Assembly: GCA_002405475.1 (NCBI GenBank)
Contig: DHLX01000034.1
Location: forward strand, 1 to 17,903
DNA length: 17,903 bases
Source of the DNA: Burkholderiales bacterium UBA4657
GTDB taxonomy: Bacteria; Pseudomonadota; Gammaproteobacteria; Burkholderiales; Burkholderiaceae_E
Direction: 5' to 3'
A model generated the notes under the pieces. It did not search any database. It was not told the origin of the DNA and saw only the letters and a program-made list of their open reading frames with translations. This document shows, piece by piece, positions 6,757 through 15,559 of this stretch (position 1 is the stretch's first letter; the number at the start of each line of letters is the position of its first letter). Position numbers and translations under genes: made by a program.

Positions 6757-6876
6757 CAGCATCTTTGGAAACAATTAAGCCTACCGGGCAAGCGAAATTG
6801 GTTACCCCGCCTTATTGTTGTTAAACTTGTGCTTTTACAGGCTATTTCTGCCACTTTATTCATTATTGCGACCGCC

Positions 6877-8109
6877 ATGAACCCTATCCGTAAATCCAGC
6901 AAACTGGCCAATGTGTGTTACGACATTCGCGGGCCGGTTCTGGCGCGCGCCAAGCAAATGGAAGAAGAAGGGCACCGCATTATCAAGCTCAATATTGGCA
7001 ACTTGGCGCCGTTTGGTCTCGATGCCCCTGACGAGGTGCGTCAGGACGTCATCATGAACATGCCTAATGCGTCCGGGTATTCCGACTCCAAGGGCTTGTT
7101 CGCGGCGCGCAAGGCCATCATGCATTACACCCAGGACAAGAAAATTTCCGGGGTGACGCTGGAGGATATTTATATTGGCAACGGCGCGTCTGAATTGATT
7201 GTCATGGCCATGCAGGGGCTGCTCGACAATGGCGACGAAGTGTTGCTGCCCATGCCAGATTACCCTTTATACACGGCAGCAGTCAGCCTGTCGGGCGGTC
7301 GTCCGGTGCATTATCTGTGTGACGAAGGGGCAGGCTGGCTGCCTGACCTGGACGACATTCGCATGAAAATCAGCGAACGTACCAAGGCCATTGTCATTAT
7401 CAATCCGAACAATCCCACCGGGGCGTTATACCCGGTCGATTTGCTCAAGCAAATTGTCGAAATAGCCCGTCAGCATCAACTGATTGTCTTTGCCGATGAA
7501 ATTTACGACAAGATGCTCTACGACGGTGATGAGCATGTGTCGATTGCTTCATTAGCAGATGATGTTTTGTTTGTCACGTTCAATGGCCTGTCGAAAAATT
7601 ATCGCGCTTGTGGCTACCGCGCTGGCTGGATGGTCATTTCCGGCGAAAAACGTCATGCACAAGATTATCTGGAAGGGCTTGGCATTCTGGCTTCCATGCG
7701 CCTGTGCCCGAACGTACCGGGACAGTTTGCCATTCAAACCGCGCTCGGTGGCTATCAGAGCATCAAAGACCTGGTGGCACCTTCTGGGCGGCTGCACAAG
7801 CAGCGTGATCTGGCGTATGACATGATTTCGGCTATTCCCGGGGTCAGTTGCGTCAAACCCAAAGCTGCCTTATATCTGTTCCCGCGCCTCGACCCCAAAA
7901 TTTATCCGATTGACGACGATCAAAAATTTGTCCTGAACCTGCTCGAAGAAGAAAAAGTGCTGGTGGTCGCGGGCACGGGCTTTAATTGGCCGACGCCTGA
8001 TCATTTCCGGGTGGTCTTTTTGCCCAGCATGGATGATTTGACCGATGCCTTTAATCGAATTAGCCGATATCTGGACGGCTACCGCCGCCGCTTTGCGCGC
8101 GCGGCCTGA
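6877..8109 (+). CDS. alaA: Alanine-synthesising PLP aminotransferase (AlaA type)
   Basis: This class I aminotransferase makes alanine from pyruvate and glutamate in the cytoplasm. The protein is 410 residues (E. coli AlaA 405) and is strikingly similar to AlaA throughout: MNPIRKSSKLANVCYDIRGP at the start, IYIGNGASELI, NPNNPTGA (176-183), ADEIYDKMLYD (206-216) and GLSKNYR with the PLP lysine K240. NLAPFG replaces the usual NPAPFG. The frame is open to 6700, but that 59-residue extension lacks homology, whereas the ATG at 6877 gives the exact family N-terminus. No strong Shine-Dalgarno sequence is visible there. It heads a same-strand series with hom 33 bases downstream. Many betaproteobacterial genomes label this position alaC or aspC, but the sequence favours AlaA. 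Confidence 0.95.
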   Translation: MNPIRKSSKLANVCYDIRGPVLARAKQMEEEGHRIIKLNIGNLAPFGLDAPDEVRQDVIMNMPNASGYSDSKGLFAARKAIMHYTQDKKISGVTLEDIYIGNGASELIVMAMQGLLDNGDEVLLPMPDYPLYTAAVSLSGGRPVHYLCDEGAGWLPDLDDIRMKISERTKAIVIINPNNPTGALYPVDLLKQIVEIARQHQLIVFADEIYDKMLYDGDEHVSIASLADDVLFVTFNGLSKNYRACGYRAGWMVISGEKRHAQDYLEGLGILASMRLCPNVPGQFAIQTALGGYQSIKDLVAPSGRLHKQRDLAYDMISAIPGVSCVKPKAALYLFPRLDPKIYPIDDDQKFVLNLLEEEKVLVVAGTGFNWPTPDHFRVVFLPSMDDLTDAFNRISRYLDGYRRRFARAA

Positions 8110-8142
8110 TTTAAATACTGATTTACTGAAAGCTCAAGAAAA

Positions 8143-9453
8143 ATGAAACCAATTCAAGTGGGATTACTCGGTATCGGCACTGTCGGTAGCGGAGTCTTCA
8201 AGGTATTACAACGCAATCAGAGCGAGATCATGCGTCGCGCTGGTCGTGGCATTGAAATTCATACGGTGGCTGATTTGAATGTCGAGCGTGCCAAAGCCCT
8301 GGTAGGCAACTCTGCTCGAGTCGTGGCAGATGCCAACCAGGTGGTGACCAATCCGGACATTGACATTGTGGTCGAATTGATTGGGGGTTACGGCATAGCC
8401 AGGGAATTGGTACTGAAGGCCATCTCTCATGGCAAGCATGTGGTCACCGCCAATAAAGCTCTGCTGGCGACGCATGGCAATGAAATTTTTGCGGCAGCTT
8501 CGGCCAAAGGCGTCATGGTGGCGTTTGAAGCCGCAGTAGCCGGAGGTATTCCAGTCATTAAAGCCCTGCGCGAGGGGCTGACGGCCAACCGCATTGAATG
8601 GATAGCCGGCATTATCAACGGCACCACCAATTTCATTTTGTCGGAAATGCGATCCAAAGGCTTGTCGTTTGCACACGTGCTGAAACAGGCGCAGGAACTG
8701 GGCTATGCCGAGGCTGACCCGACTTTCGACATTGAGGGTATCGATGCTGCGCATAAGCTTACGATCATGAGTGCGATTGCCTTTGGCATTCCGGTGCAGT
8801 TCGACAAAGCCTATGTCGAAGGCATTACACAACTCACGCCCGAAGATATCCGCTACGCCGAAGAGCTGGGTTATCGTATCAAGCTACTGGGCATTACTCG
8901 CCGTACCGCGCAAGGGGTAGAGCTGCGTGTACACCCGACCCTGGTGCCTGCCAAACATTTGATTGCCAATGTCGAAGGTGTGATGAACAGTGTGCTGGCT
9001 AAGGGCGATGCTGTTGGTCAAACTTTGTATTACGGCCCGGGTGCGGGCAGTGAGCCGACGGCCTCGGCTGTCATTGCCGATCTGGTCGATGTCACCCGTT
9101 TGCACACCGCAGACCCGGAGCATCGCGTGCCACACCTGGCGTTTCAGCCCGAGGCTTTGTCCGACTTGCCCATATTGCCCATGACTGCGGTCGCGACCAA
9201 TTATTATTTGCGCCTGCGTGTGGCTAACCAGCCCGGTGTCATGGCAGACATTACGCGCATCATGGCCGATGCCGGTATTTCCATTGATGCCTTGTTGCAG
9301 AAAGAACCTGCCGAAGGTGAAAATCAGGCCGACATTATCATTTTGACCCACACCACGACCGAAGGCGTGATGAATGGTGCCATCGCCAAAGTAGAGGCCT
9401 TGAACACGGTTCAGGGCAAGGTTGCGCGCATACGCCAGGAAGATTTGAACTGA
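8143..9453 (+). CDS. hom: Homoserine dehydrogenase
   Basis: It reduces aspartate semialdehyde to homoserine with NAD(P)H, the branch point to threonine and methionine. The protein is 436 residues and monofunctional, without an aspartokinase domain. The nucleotide-binding motif is GLLGIGTVGSG (7-17). The catalytic region has ANKALL with K105 and the FDIEGIDAAHK signature with D201 and K205. A C-terminal ACT domain (from about residue 353; VANQPGVMADI) suggests allosteric feedback control, by threonine in characterised relatives. The ATG at 8143 follows a purine-rich but weak ribosome site (CAAGAAAA). The 33-base gap after alaA is AT-rich and repeats TGATTTA twice (8107-8113, 8119-8125). The thrC start is five bases after the stop, which indicates co-transcription. 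Confidence 0.97.
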   Translation: MKPIQVGLLGIGTVGSGVFKVLQRNQSEIMRRAGRGIEIHTVADLNVERAKALVGNSARVVADANQVVTNPDIDIVVELIGGYGIARELVLKAISHGKHVVTANKALLATHGNEIFAAASAKGVMVAFEAAVAGGIPVIKALREGLTANRIEWIAGIINGTTNFILSEMRSKGLSFAHVLKQAQELGYAEADPTFDIEGIDAAHKLTIMSAIAFGIPVQFDKAYVEGITQLTPEDIRYAEELGYRIKLLGITRRTAQGVELRVHPTLVPAKHLIANVEGVMNSVLAKGDAVGQTLYYGPGAGSEPTASAVIADLVDVTRLHTADPEHRVPHLAFQPEALSDLPILPMTAVATNYYLRLRVANQPGVMADITRIMADAGISIDALLQKEPAEGENQADIIILTHTTTEGVMNGAIAKVEALNTVQGKVARIRQEDLN

Positions 9454-9458
9454 ACCCT

Positions 9459-10913
9459 ATGAAGTACGTTTCGACCCGTGGAGCCGCCAGCTGTGCTCCG
9501 AAAACTTTTATGGAAATATTGCTGGCAGGGCTGGCAGACGATGGCGGTTTGTACATGCCGAAAAGTCTGCCGCAGGTGACACCCGCCGAATTGCAAGCGT
9601 GGCGACACTTGAGCTATGCCGAGCTGGCGTTCGAGGTGCTGTCCAGGTTTGCCACCGACATTCCGGCGGCTGATTTGCGCGCTTTATGTACTAAAACCTA
9701 CACACCGCAGGTGTATTGCAACGCACGCCCTGGTGAAAACCCGGCTGACATTACCCCCTTGCACACGCTCGGTAGCGAGGGTGGCACGGTGTTGTCCTTG
9801 CTGGCGCTGTCGAACGGTCCCACACTGGCGTTCAAAGACATGGCCATGCAGTTGCTCGGCAACCTGTTTGAATATGCTTTAAGCAAAACCGGGCAAGAGC
9901 TGAATATTTTAGGCGCAACATCGGGCGACACCGGCAGTGCGGCCGAATATGCCATGCGTGGCAAGCACGGCATTCGCGTTTTCATGCTGTCACCGCATCA
10001 GAAAATGAGCGCATTCCAGAGTGCGCAAATGTTCAGCCTGCAAGACCCGAATATTTTTAATATTGCAGTCAAGGGGGTATTTGACGACTGTCAGGACATA
10101 GTCAAGGCTGTCTCTAATGATGCCACCTTCAAGGCCGCACAAAAAATAGGCACCGTCAATTCAATTAACTGGGCGCGGGTTGTAGCGCAAGTGGTGTATT
10201 ACTTCAAAGGCTATTTTGCCGCCACCACCAGTAATGAACAGCGTGTTTCTTTTTGTGTACCTTCCGGCAACTTTGGCAATATTTGTGCCGGGCATATTGC
10301 GCGTCAAATGGGCTTGCCTATTGACCGACTCATTTGTGCTACTAATGAAAATGACGTGCTCGATGAATTTTTCCGCACCGGCACTTATCGGGTTCGCGCC
10401 AGTGCCGAGACGTATCACACCAGCTCGCCTTCGATGGACATTTCCAAGGCCAGTAATTTCGAGCGCTTTGTTTATGACCTGCTTGACCAAGATGCAGCTC
10501 AGCTAGCTACTTTATGGCGACAGGTGGACAGTGCCGGTGGGTTTACGCTCAGTGCAGAACAGATGCGCCGGGTACGCGAGCACTTCGGTTTTTGCAGCGG
10601 GCGTTCCAGCCACCAGAATCGTATAGACACCATACGCGAGGTGTATCAGACCTACGGCATTGTTATTGATACCCATACCGCAGATGGCGTCAAGGTAGCG
10701 CGTGAACATCTGCAAGCCGGTGTCCCGATGATTGTGCTGGAAACTGCATTGCCGGCCAAGTTTACTGAAACCATCGAGCTTGCCTTGGGGCAGCCAGCGC
10801 CGCGTCCCTCCGGTTTTGAACAGATGGAATCTTTGCCGCAGCGTTTTGAAGTCATGGAAGCTGATGTGGCTGGTGTCAAAGCTTTTATCCAGCGCTATAC
10901 TGGCATTCAATAA
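9459..10913 (+). CDS. thrC: Threonine synthase
   Basis: A PLP enzyme that converts O-phosphohomoserine to threonine and phosphate, the last step of the pathway. The protein is 484 residues, the longer variety of threonine synthase compared with 428 in E. coli. The N-terminus MKYVSTRG is typical. The PLP lysine K126 lies in PTLAFKDMAMQLL, and the phosphate-binding loop GATSGDTGSAAEYA starts near residue 153. With the ATG at 9459, only five bases separate it from hom, and no good Shine-Dalgarno sequence is seen close by, so it probably depends on translational coupling. No homoserine kinase gene is present in the window; it must be encoded elsewhere. The moeA start is nine bases downstream. Confidence 0.97.
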   Translation: MKYVSTRGAASCAPKTFMEILLAGLADDGGLYMPKSLPQVTPAELQAWRHLSYAELAFEVLSRFATDIPAADLRALCTKTYTPQVYCNARPGENPADITPLHTLGSEGGTVLSLLALSNGPTLAFKDMAMQLLGNLFEYALSKTGQELNILGATSGDTGSAAEYAMRGKHGIRVFMLSPHQKMSAFQSAQMFSLQDPNIFNIAVKGVFDDCQDIVKAVSNDATFKAAQKIGTVNSINWARVVAQVVYYFKGYFAATTSNEQRVSFCVPSGNFGNICAGHIARQMGLPIDRLICATNENDVLDEFFRTGTYRVRASAETYHTSSPSMDISKASNFERFVYDLLDQDAAQLATLWRQVDSAGGFTLSAEQMRRVREHFGFCSGRSSHQNRIDTIREVYQTYGIVIDTHTADGVKVAREHLQAGVPMIVLETALPAKFTETIELALGQPAPRPSGFEQMESLPQRFEVMEADVAGVKAFIQRYTGIQ

Positions 10914-10922
10914 GCACACAGC

Positions 10923-12134
10923 ATGAAACCCTTGCTGTCGGTTGATGCGGCACTGTCAGCGCTGTTAAACACAGCGCAGCCGGTATCTGCGACAGAAAAT
11001 GTGTCGACGCTCGCGGCTAATCACCGGGTATTGGCACATGATCTGGTGAGCCCCATGAATGTGCCACAGCAACCCACCTCAGCCATGGATGGTTACGCCG
11101 TGCGTGCAGCCGATTTGCAGAGACTGCCAGCGCGCCTGCGCGTTACACAACGTATTGCGGCAGGTCAGGTGGGGTCTGCATTGGCAGCAGGGTGCTGCGC
11201 ACGCATTTTTACTGGTGCCCCGATACCTCCAGGTGCAGATACCGTGGTCATGCAGGAAGCGGTTCAGCCTGACGCTGAGCACGCTATTTTTTCTGCCACG
11301 GTGTCAGCAGGACACCATGTGCGCCCGGTGGGCGAGGATATTCATGTAGGACAAACATTACTGCAGGCCGGGCAACGCTTAAGTCCGCAGGCGCTGGCTC
11401 TGGCCGCCAGTGTTGGGTTGGCGCAATTGCAAGTCTATCGGCGCATACGAGTGGGCCTGTTTTTTACCGGCGATGAACTGGTCATGCCCGGGCAGGATTT
11501 GCAAGCGGGCAACATCTATAACTCCAACCGCTTTGCCTTGCGCGCACTGCTGGAACGGCTCGACTGTCAGATCAATGATTATGGCCAGGTACCCGACGAC
11601 CTGGAGGCAACGGTGGATACCTTGCAACAGGCCATGCAAGGCAATGACGTGGTGCTGACCTGTGGCGGGGTCTCTGTTGGTGAAGAAGATCATGTAAAAA
11701 ATGCCGTGCAGCGCGTTGGCCAGTTACATCTGTGGCAAATCGCGGTCAAGCCGGGCAAGCCTCTGGCGTTTGGCACACTGGGCATGGCGACCAAGCCCTG
11801 CTTTTTTCTGGGTCTGCCGGGCAACCCGGTCTCGGCCTGGGTGACTTTTCTACTGTTCGCGCGGCCTTTTTTGCAAAAGCTGCAAGGGGTACAGACACTG
11901 GCGCCCGTGCGTTACCGTCTTGCAGCACATTTCGACTGGCTAAAACCTGACCAGCGTCAGGAATATCTGCGCGCACATCTGGATGAGACGGGTCGGGTCG
12001 TGTTATCGGGCAAACAGGGCTCAGCCGTGATGACTTCGGTGGTGCGGGCGCAAGGTCTGGTGGAAGTACCGCCCGCTACTGTCATACGCAGTGGCGATGC
12101 TGTATATTTTTTGCCATTCAGCGAACTGGTGTAG
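10923..12134 (+). CDS. moeA: Molybdopterin molybdenumtransferase
   Basis: MoeA inserts molybdate into adenylylated molybdopterin to give active cofactor. The protein is 403 residues (E. coli 411). It shows the TSAMDGYAVR signature at 52-61, FTGAPIPPGADTVVMQE, the GEDIHVGQ segment, FFTGDEL, GNIYNSNR, CGGVSVGEEDHVK in the MPT-binding (MogA-like) domain, KPGKPLAFG and LPGNPVS, ending in the C-terminal beta domain. The serine common in the SGGVSVG loop is cysteine here. The ATG at 10923 comes nine bases after thrC with no obvious ribosome site. The product shares no pathway with threonine synthesis; the linkage is a conserved betaproteobacterial gene order. moaD follows after twelve bases. Confidence 0.97.
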   Translation: MKPLLSVDAALSALLNTAQPVSATENVSTLAANHRVLAHDLVSPMNVPQQPTSAMDGYAVRAADLQRLPARLRVTQRIAAGQVGSALAAGCCARIFTGAPIPPGADTVVMQEAVQPDAEHAIFSATVSAGHHVRPVGEDIHVGQTLLQAGQRLSPQALALAASVGLAQLQVYRRIRVGLFFTGDELVMPGQDLQAGNIYNSNRFALRALLERLDCQINDYGQVPDDLEATVDTLQQAMQGNDVVLTCGGVSVGEEDHVKNAVQRVGQLHLWQIAVKPGKPLAFGTLGMATKPCFFLGLPGNPVSAWVTFLLFARPFLQKLQGVQTLAPVRYRLAAHFDWLKPDQRQEYLRAHLDETGRVVLSGKQGSAVMTSVVRAQGLVEVPPATVIRSGDAVYFLPFSELV

Positions 12135-12146
12135 GCTGGGTCGGTC

Positions 12147-12401
12147 ATGAAAACACTCCAACTATATTATTTTGCCAGTGTGCGCGAAGCCCTGGGTTGC
12201 GAAGCTGAAAACTGGAACTCGGAGGCTCATTCAGTCGCAGGATTACGCCAGGAGCTGGCACAGCGTAGCGCAGTTTATGCCGACATCTTTTCAGCGCAAC
12301 GCCGCGTTTGTGTGGCGCTTAATCAACGTCTGGTCAGGGATGATGCACCATTGCACCATGGCGATGAAGTGGCATTCTTTCCGCCGGTGACGGGAGGCTG
12401 A
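12147..12401 (+). CDS. moaD: Molybdopterin synthase small subunit (sulfur carrier)
   Basis: MoaD is a ubiquitin-like protein of 84 residues whose C-terminal glycine carries the thiocarboxylate sulfur used by MoaE to build the dithiolene of molybdopterin. It begins MKTLQLYYFASVREALG, typical of the family, and ends VAFFPPVTGG with the required Gly-Gly at 83-84. The ATG at 12147 lies twelve bases after the moeA stop. The codons for the last residues (GGG AGG on the DNA) also supply the ribosome binding site of moaE, so the two subunits are tightly linked in expression. Confidence 0.95.
   Translation: MKTLQLYYFASVREALGCEAENWNSEAHSVAGLRQELAQRSAVYADIFSAQRRVCVALNQRLVRDDAPLHHGDEVAFFPPVTGG
12392..12397 (+). 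promoter_or_regulatory. moaE ribosome binding site inside moaD
   Basis: GGGAGG lies six bases ahead of the GTG start of moaE. It is part of the last codons of moaD, including those for the C-terminal glycines, so a single short sequence serves both an essential protein tail and translation of the partner subunit. Confidence 0.75.
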
Positions 12402-12403
12402 CC

Positions 12404-12853
12404 GTGCCAGTGCGTGTTCAAACCGAAGATTTCAACCTCAACACTGAACTCGAGACCTTGCGTTCTGGGCGTTTGCAAGCGGGTGCAGTGGCCTGTTTTG
12501 TCGGTACCGTGCGCGATGCTAACGAAGGGAGCATGGTTCAGTCCATGACGCTGGAATATTACCCCGGAATGACCGAGCGTACCTTGCTCGAAATAACAGA
12601 CCAGGCGTGTCAGAGATTCGACATTATCGACGCTTTGGTAGTACACCGGGTCGGGCGCTTGTTGGCTGGCGAGCAAATCGTATTAGTCGCGGTCGTGGGT
12701 CAACACCGTGGCCCGGCTTTTGCTGCTTGCGAGTTCATCACTGATAAGCTCAAAACTGAGGCGCCGTTCTGGAAAAAAGAAACTACCACGCAAGGTGAGC
12801 GCTGGGTCGAGGCGCGTCATAGCGATCTCGATGCCCTGAAAAAATGGGACTGA
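12404..12853 (+). CDS. moaE: Molybdopterin synthase catalytic subunit
   Basis: MoaE forms a heterotetramer with MoaD and converts precursor Z (cPMP) to molybdopterin. The protein is 149 residues. It has the family blocks GAVACFVGTVRD (27-38), the HRGPAF region (101-106) and LKTEAPFWKKE (116-126), where K117 and K124 correspond to the catalytic lysines K119 and K126 of E. coli. GERWVEARHSD follows. The start is GTG at 12404, two bases after the moaD stop; GGGAGG at 12392-12397 is spaced six bases from it, which decides this start. It ends the alaA-to-moaE series. Only 22 bases separate its stop from the clpB promoter. Confidence 0.96.
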   Translation: MPVRVQTEDFNLNTELETLRSGRLQAGAVACFVGTVRDANEGSMVQSMTLEYYPGMTERTLLEITDQACQRFDIIDALVVHRVGRLLAGEQIVLVAVVGQHRGPAFAACEFITDKLKTEAPFWKKETTTQGERWVEARHSDLDALKKWD

Positions 12854-12875
12854 TGCCGGGCAGTACCGGTCGCCA

Positions 12876-12903
12876 CTTGAAAACCCGGATCTAGCCCCCA
12901 GTT
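12876..12903 (+). promoter_or_regulatory. Sigma-32 (RpoH) heat-shock promoter of clpB
   Basis: CTTGAAA (12876-12882) is a perfect -35 element for RpoH. After 13 bases comes CCCCAGTT (12896-12903), against the consensus CCCCATNT. It is centred about 50 bases upstream of the clpB start, in the gap after moaE. RpoH control of clpB is well established in proteobacteria. No equally good sigma-70 promoter was seen here. Confidence 0.82.
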
Positions 12904-12941
12904 TTGACACAACTAGCTAATCGGCATCGGCAGGAATCATT

Positions 12942-15536
12942 ATGCGACTCGACAAATTGACTACCAAATTTCAGGAAGCATTGGGCCAGGCTCAAAGTCT
13001 GGCCTTGGCTCATGACAACCAATACATCGACCCGCTGCATATTCTGGCCGCACTGTTGGCCCAGACCGATGGCAGTGCCCGCTCGCTGTTACAGCGCGCC
13101 GGTGTCAATGTTTCCGGTCTGCATAAGGCGACCGAGGCCGCACTCAAAGGCCTGCCCCAGGTACAGGGTACCGGGGGTGAAGTTCAGGTGGCGCGTGAGT
13201 CCATCAATTTACTCAACCTGGCCGAAAAAGAAGCCATGAAGCATGGCGACCAGTTTGTCGCCAGCGAAATGTTTTTACTGGCATTGGCCGATGATAAAGG
13301 CAAGGCGGCACAACTGGGCAAAGAGCATGGCCTGTCGCGCAAGGCGCTGGAAAGTGCCATTGAAGCGGTACGTGGCGGCCAGGGTGTGCAAAGCGCCGAT
13401 GCCGAAGGTCAGCGTGAGTCGCTGAAAAAATATTGCGTTGAGCTGACCGAACGCGCCCGTCAGGGCAAGCTCGACCCGGTCATTGGCCGGGATGATGAAA
13501 TTCGCCGTGCCATTCAGATTCTGCAGCGTCGTACCAAAAATAACCCGGTGCTGATTGGTGAGCCGGGGGTGGGCAAGACCGCGATTGTCGAAGGTCTGGC
13601 GCAGCGCATAGTGAACGAGGAAGTACCCGAAACGCTGAAGGGCAAGCGCGTGCTGGTGCTGGACATGGCGGCATTGCTGGCAGGCGCCAAATTTCGTGGC
13701 GAGTTTGAGGAGCGACTTAAAGCCGTGCTCAATGATATTGCCAAGGACGAAGGCCAAACCATCGTATTCATTGATGAAATTCATACCATGGTAGGTGCTG
13801 GCAAGGCCGAGGGCGCTATTGACGCCGGTAATATGCTGAAACCGGCGCTGGCGCGTGGCGAGCTGCACTGCATAGGCGCCACCACACTTGACGAGTATCG
13901 CAAATACATTGAAAAAGATGCAGCACTGGAGCGCCGTTTTCAGAAAGTGCTGGTAGACGAACCAAGCGTTGAAAGCACCATTGCCATCTTGCGCGGTCTG
14001 CAGGAAAAGTACGAGCTGCACCACGGTGTTGAAATTACCGACCCCGCTATTGTTGCGGCGGCAGAACTCAGTCATCGCTATATTACTGACCGCTTCTTGC
14101 CTGACAAGGCCATTGACCTCATCGACGAGGCCGCCTCACGCATCAAAATGGAAATTGATTCCAAGCCCGAGGCCATGGACAAACTCGACCGGCGTTTGAT
14201 TCAACTGAAAATCGAGCGTGAGGCAGTCAAAAAAGAAAGTGATGAAGCCTCGAAAAAACGGCTTGATCTGATCGAGCAGGAAATTGACAAGCTGTCGAAA
14301 GAATATGCCGACCTGGAAGAAATCTGGACGGCAGAGAAGGCCAGTGTTCAGGGCGCGGCGCAGGTCAAGGAGAGTATCGAGAAAATCAAGGCCGATATTG
14401 CGCGTCTGCAACGTGAAGGCAAGTTCGACAAGGTGGCTGAATTGCAATATGGCAAGCTGCCACAACTCGAAGCCCAGCTCAAGGCCGCTGAAACGGGTGA
14501 CGGTCAGCGTGAATTCAAACTACTGCGCAAAGAAGTCGGTGCCGAAGAAATTGCCGAAGTGGTGTCGCGTGCTACCGGCATACCGGTGAGCAAAATGATG
14601 CAGGGTGAACGCGACAAACTGCTGCAAATGGAACAGGCCTTGCACCGCCGTGTGGTCGGTCAGGATGAAGCCGTGCGTCTGGTCAGCGATGCCATACGCC
14701 GCTCACGCGCCGGTCTGGCCGATGAAAACAAACCCTATGGCTCGTTTTTGTTTTTGGGCCCGACCGGGGTTGGCAAGACCGAACTATGCAAAGCTCTGGC
14801 AACGTTTTTGTTCGATACGGAAGACGCGCTGATACGCATTGATATGAGCGAGTTCATGGAAAAGCATAGCGTGGCACGACTGATCGGCGCCCCTCCCGGC
14901 TATGTTGGCTATGAAGAAGGCGGCTATCTGACGGAACTGGTACGGCGCAAACCGTATAGCGTTATTCTGCTTGATGAAGTCGAGAAAGCACACCCCGACG
15001 TGTTCAACGTATTGTTGCAAGTGCTGGACGATGGCCGCATGACGGATGGCCAGGGGCGCACCGTGGACTTCAAGAATACGGTCATTGTCATGACCTCGAA
15101 TCTGGGTTCGCAGTTGATATTACAAGAGGGCGGTGCCAGTACCGAGGGTGACTATGAGCGCGTCAAGGCTTTGGTCTGGAATGAAGTCAAAAACCATTTC
15201 CGCCCCGAGTTTCTGAACCGCATTGATGAAGTCGTGGTATTTCATGGTCTGGATCAGAAACATATTGAAAATATTGCGCGCATACAGCTCAAGCGCCTGG
15301 AAGACCGGCTGGCGAAAATGGACATGCGCCTTGAAGTCTCGACTGAGGCGCTGGCCAAAGTGGCGCTGGCAGGTTTTGATCCGGTGTTTGGTGCCCGTCC
15401 GCTCAAGCGCGCCATACAGCAGCAGATTGAAAACCCGATTGCGCGGCTGGTGCTGGAAGGCAAGTTTGCCGCCAAGGACGTGATTCCGGTCGATTACCGC
15501 GAAGGTGCCTTTATTTTTGAACGGGTGGTTCACTAG
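12942..15536 (+). CDS. clpB: ATP-dependent disaggregase ClpB (Hsp100)
   Basis: ClpB is a hexameric AAA+ chaperone that, with DnaK, extracts proteins from aggregates after heat stress. The protein is 864 residues, as expected for full-length ClpB. An N-terminal Clp domain (1 to about 145) comes first. NBD1 has Walker A GEPGVGKT at 206-213 and Walker B VFIDEIH at 275-281. A charged coiled-coil M-domain (about 410-525) follows, which distinguishes it from ClpA and ClpC. NBD2 has Walker A GPTGVGKT at 606-613. There is no ClpP-binding loop that I can identify. AGGA at 12932-12935, six bases before the ATG, supports the start. A sigma-32-type promoter lies just upstream. rpiA begins 23 bases after the stop. 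Confidence 0.98.
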   Translation: MRLDKLTTKFQEALGQAQSLALAHDNQYIDPLHILAALLAQTDGSARSLLQRAGVNVSGLHKATEAALKGLPQVQGTGGEVQVARESINLLNLAEKEAMKHGDQFVASEMFLLALADDKGKAAQLGKEHGLSRKALESAIEAVRGGQGVQSADAEGQRESLKKYCVELTERARQGKLDPVIGRDDEIRRAIQILQRRTKNNPVLIGEPGVGKTAIVEGLAQRIVNEEVPETLKGKRVLVLDMAALLAGAKFRGEFEERLKAVLNDIAKDEGQTIVFIDEIHTMVGAGKAEGAIDAGNMLKPALARGELHCIGATTLDEYRKYIEKDAALERRFQKVLVDEPSVESTIAILRGLQEKYELHHGVEITDPAIVAAAELSHRYITDRFLPDKAIDLIDEAASRIKMEIDSKPEAMDKLDRRLIQLKIEREAVKKESDEASKKRLDLIEQEIDKLSKEYADLEEIWTAEKASVQGAAQVKESIEKIKADIARLQREGKFDKVAELQYGKLPQLEAQLKAAETGDGQREFKLLRKEVGAEEIAEVVSRATGIPVSKMMQGERDKLLQMEQALHRRVVGQDEAVRLVSDAIRRSRAGLADENKPYGSFLFLGPTGVGKTELCKALATFLFDTEDALIRIDMSEFMEKHSVARLIGAPPGYVGYEEGGYLTELVRRKPYSVILLDEVEKAHPDVFNVLLQVLDDGRMTDGQGRTVDFKNTVIVMTSNLGSQLILQEGGASTEGDYERVKALVWNEVKNHFRPEFLNRIDEVVVFHGLDQKHIENIARIQLKRLEDRLAKMDMRLEVSTEALAKVALAGFDPVFGARPLKRAIQQQIENPIARLVLEGKFAAKDVIPVDYREGAFIFERVVH

Positions 15537-15559
15537 GCCGCCAGTGATACACTGATGCC

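Larger units (their letters stand above)
6525..6876. other. 352-base intergenic region between lipoprotein and alaA
   Basis: The two flanking genes point away from each other, so both promoters should be here. It contains the ribosome binding site and probable promoter of the lipoprotein gene, an AT-rich segment with an 18-bp palindrome (6622-6639), and a spaced inverted repeat (6724-6756) in what is probably the alaA leader. A plus-strand frame in phase with alaA is open from 6700 but does not resemble the family's N-terminus. No convincing sigma-70 promoter for alaA could be assigned. Confidence 0.6.

Noticed and set aside
12904..12935. TTGACA upstream of clpB as a sigma-70 -35 box
   Set aside because: No -10-like hexamer occurs at 16-18 bases downstream, whereas the overlapping sigma-32 elements match well.
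13275..14075. 266-codon minus-strand frame within clpB
   Set aside because: It lies wholly opposite the NBD1 coding region of a certain gene and has no independent support.
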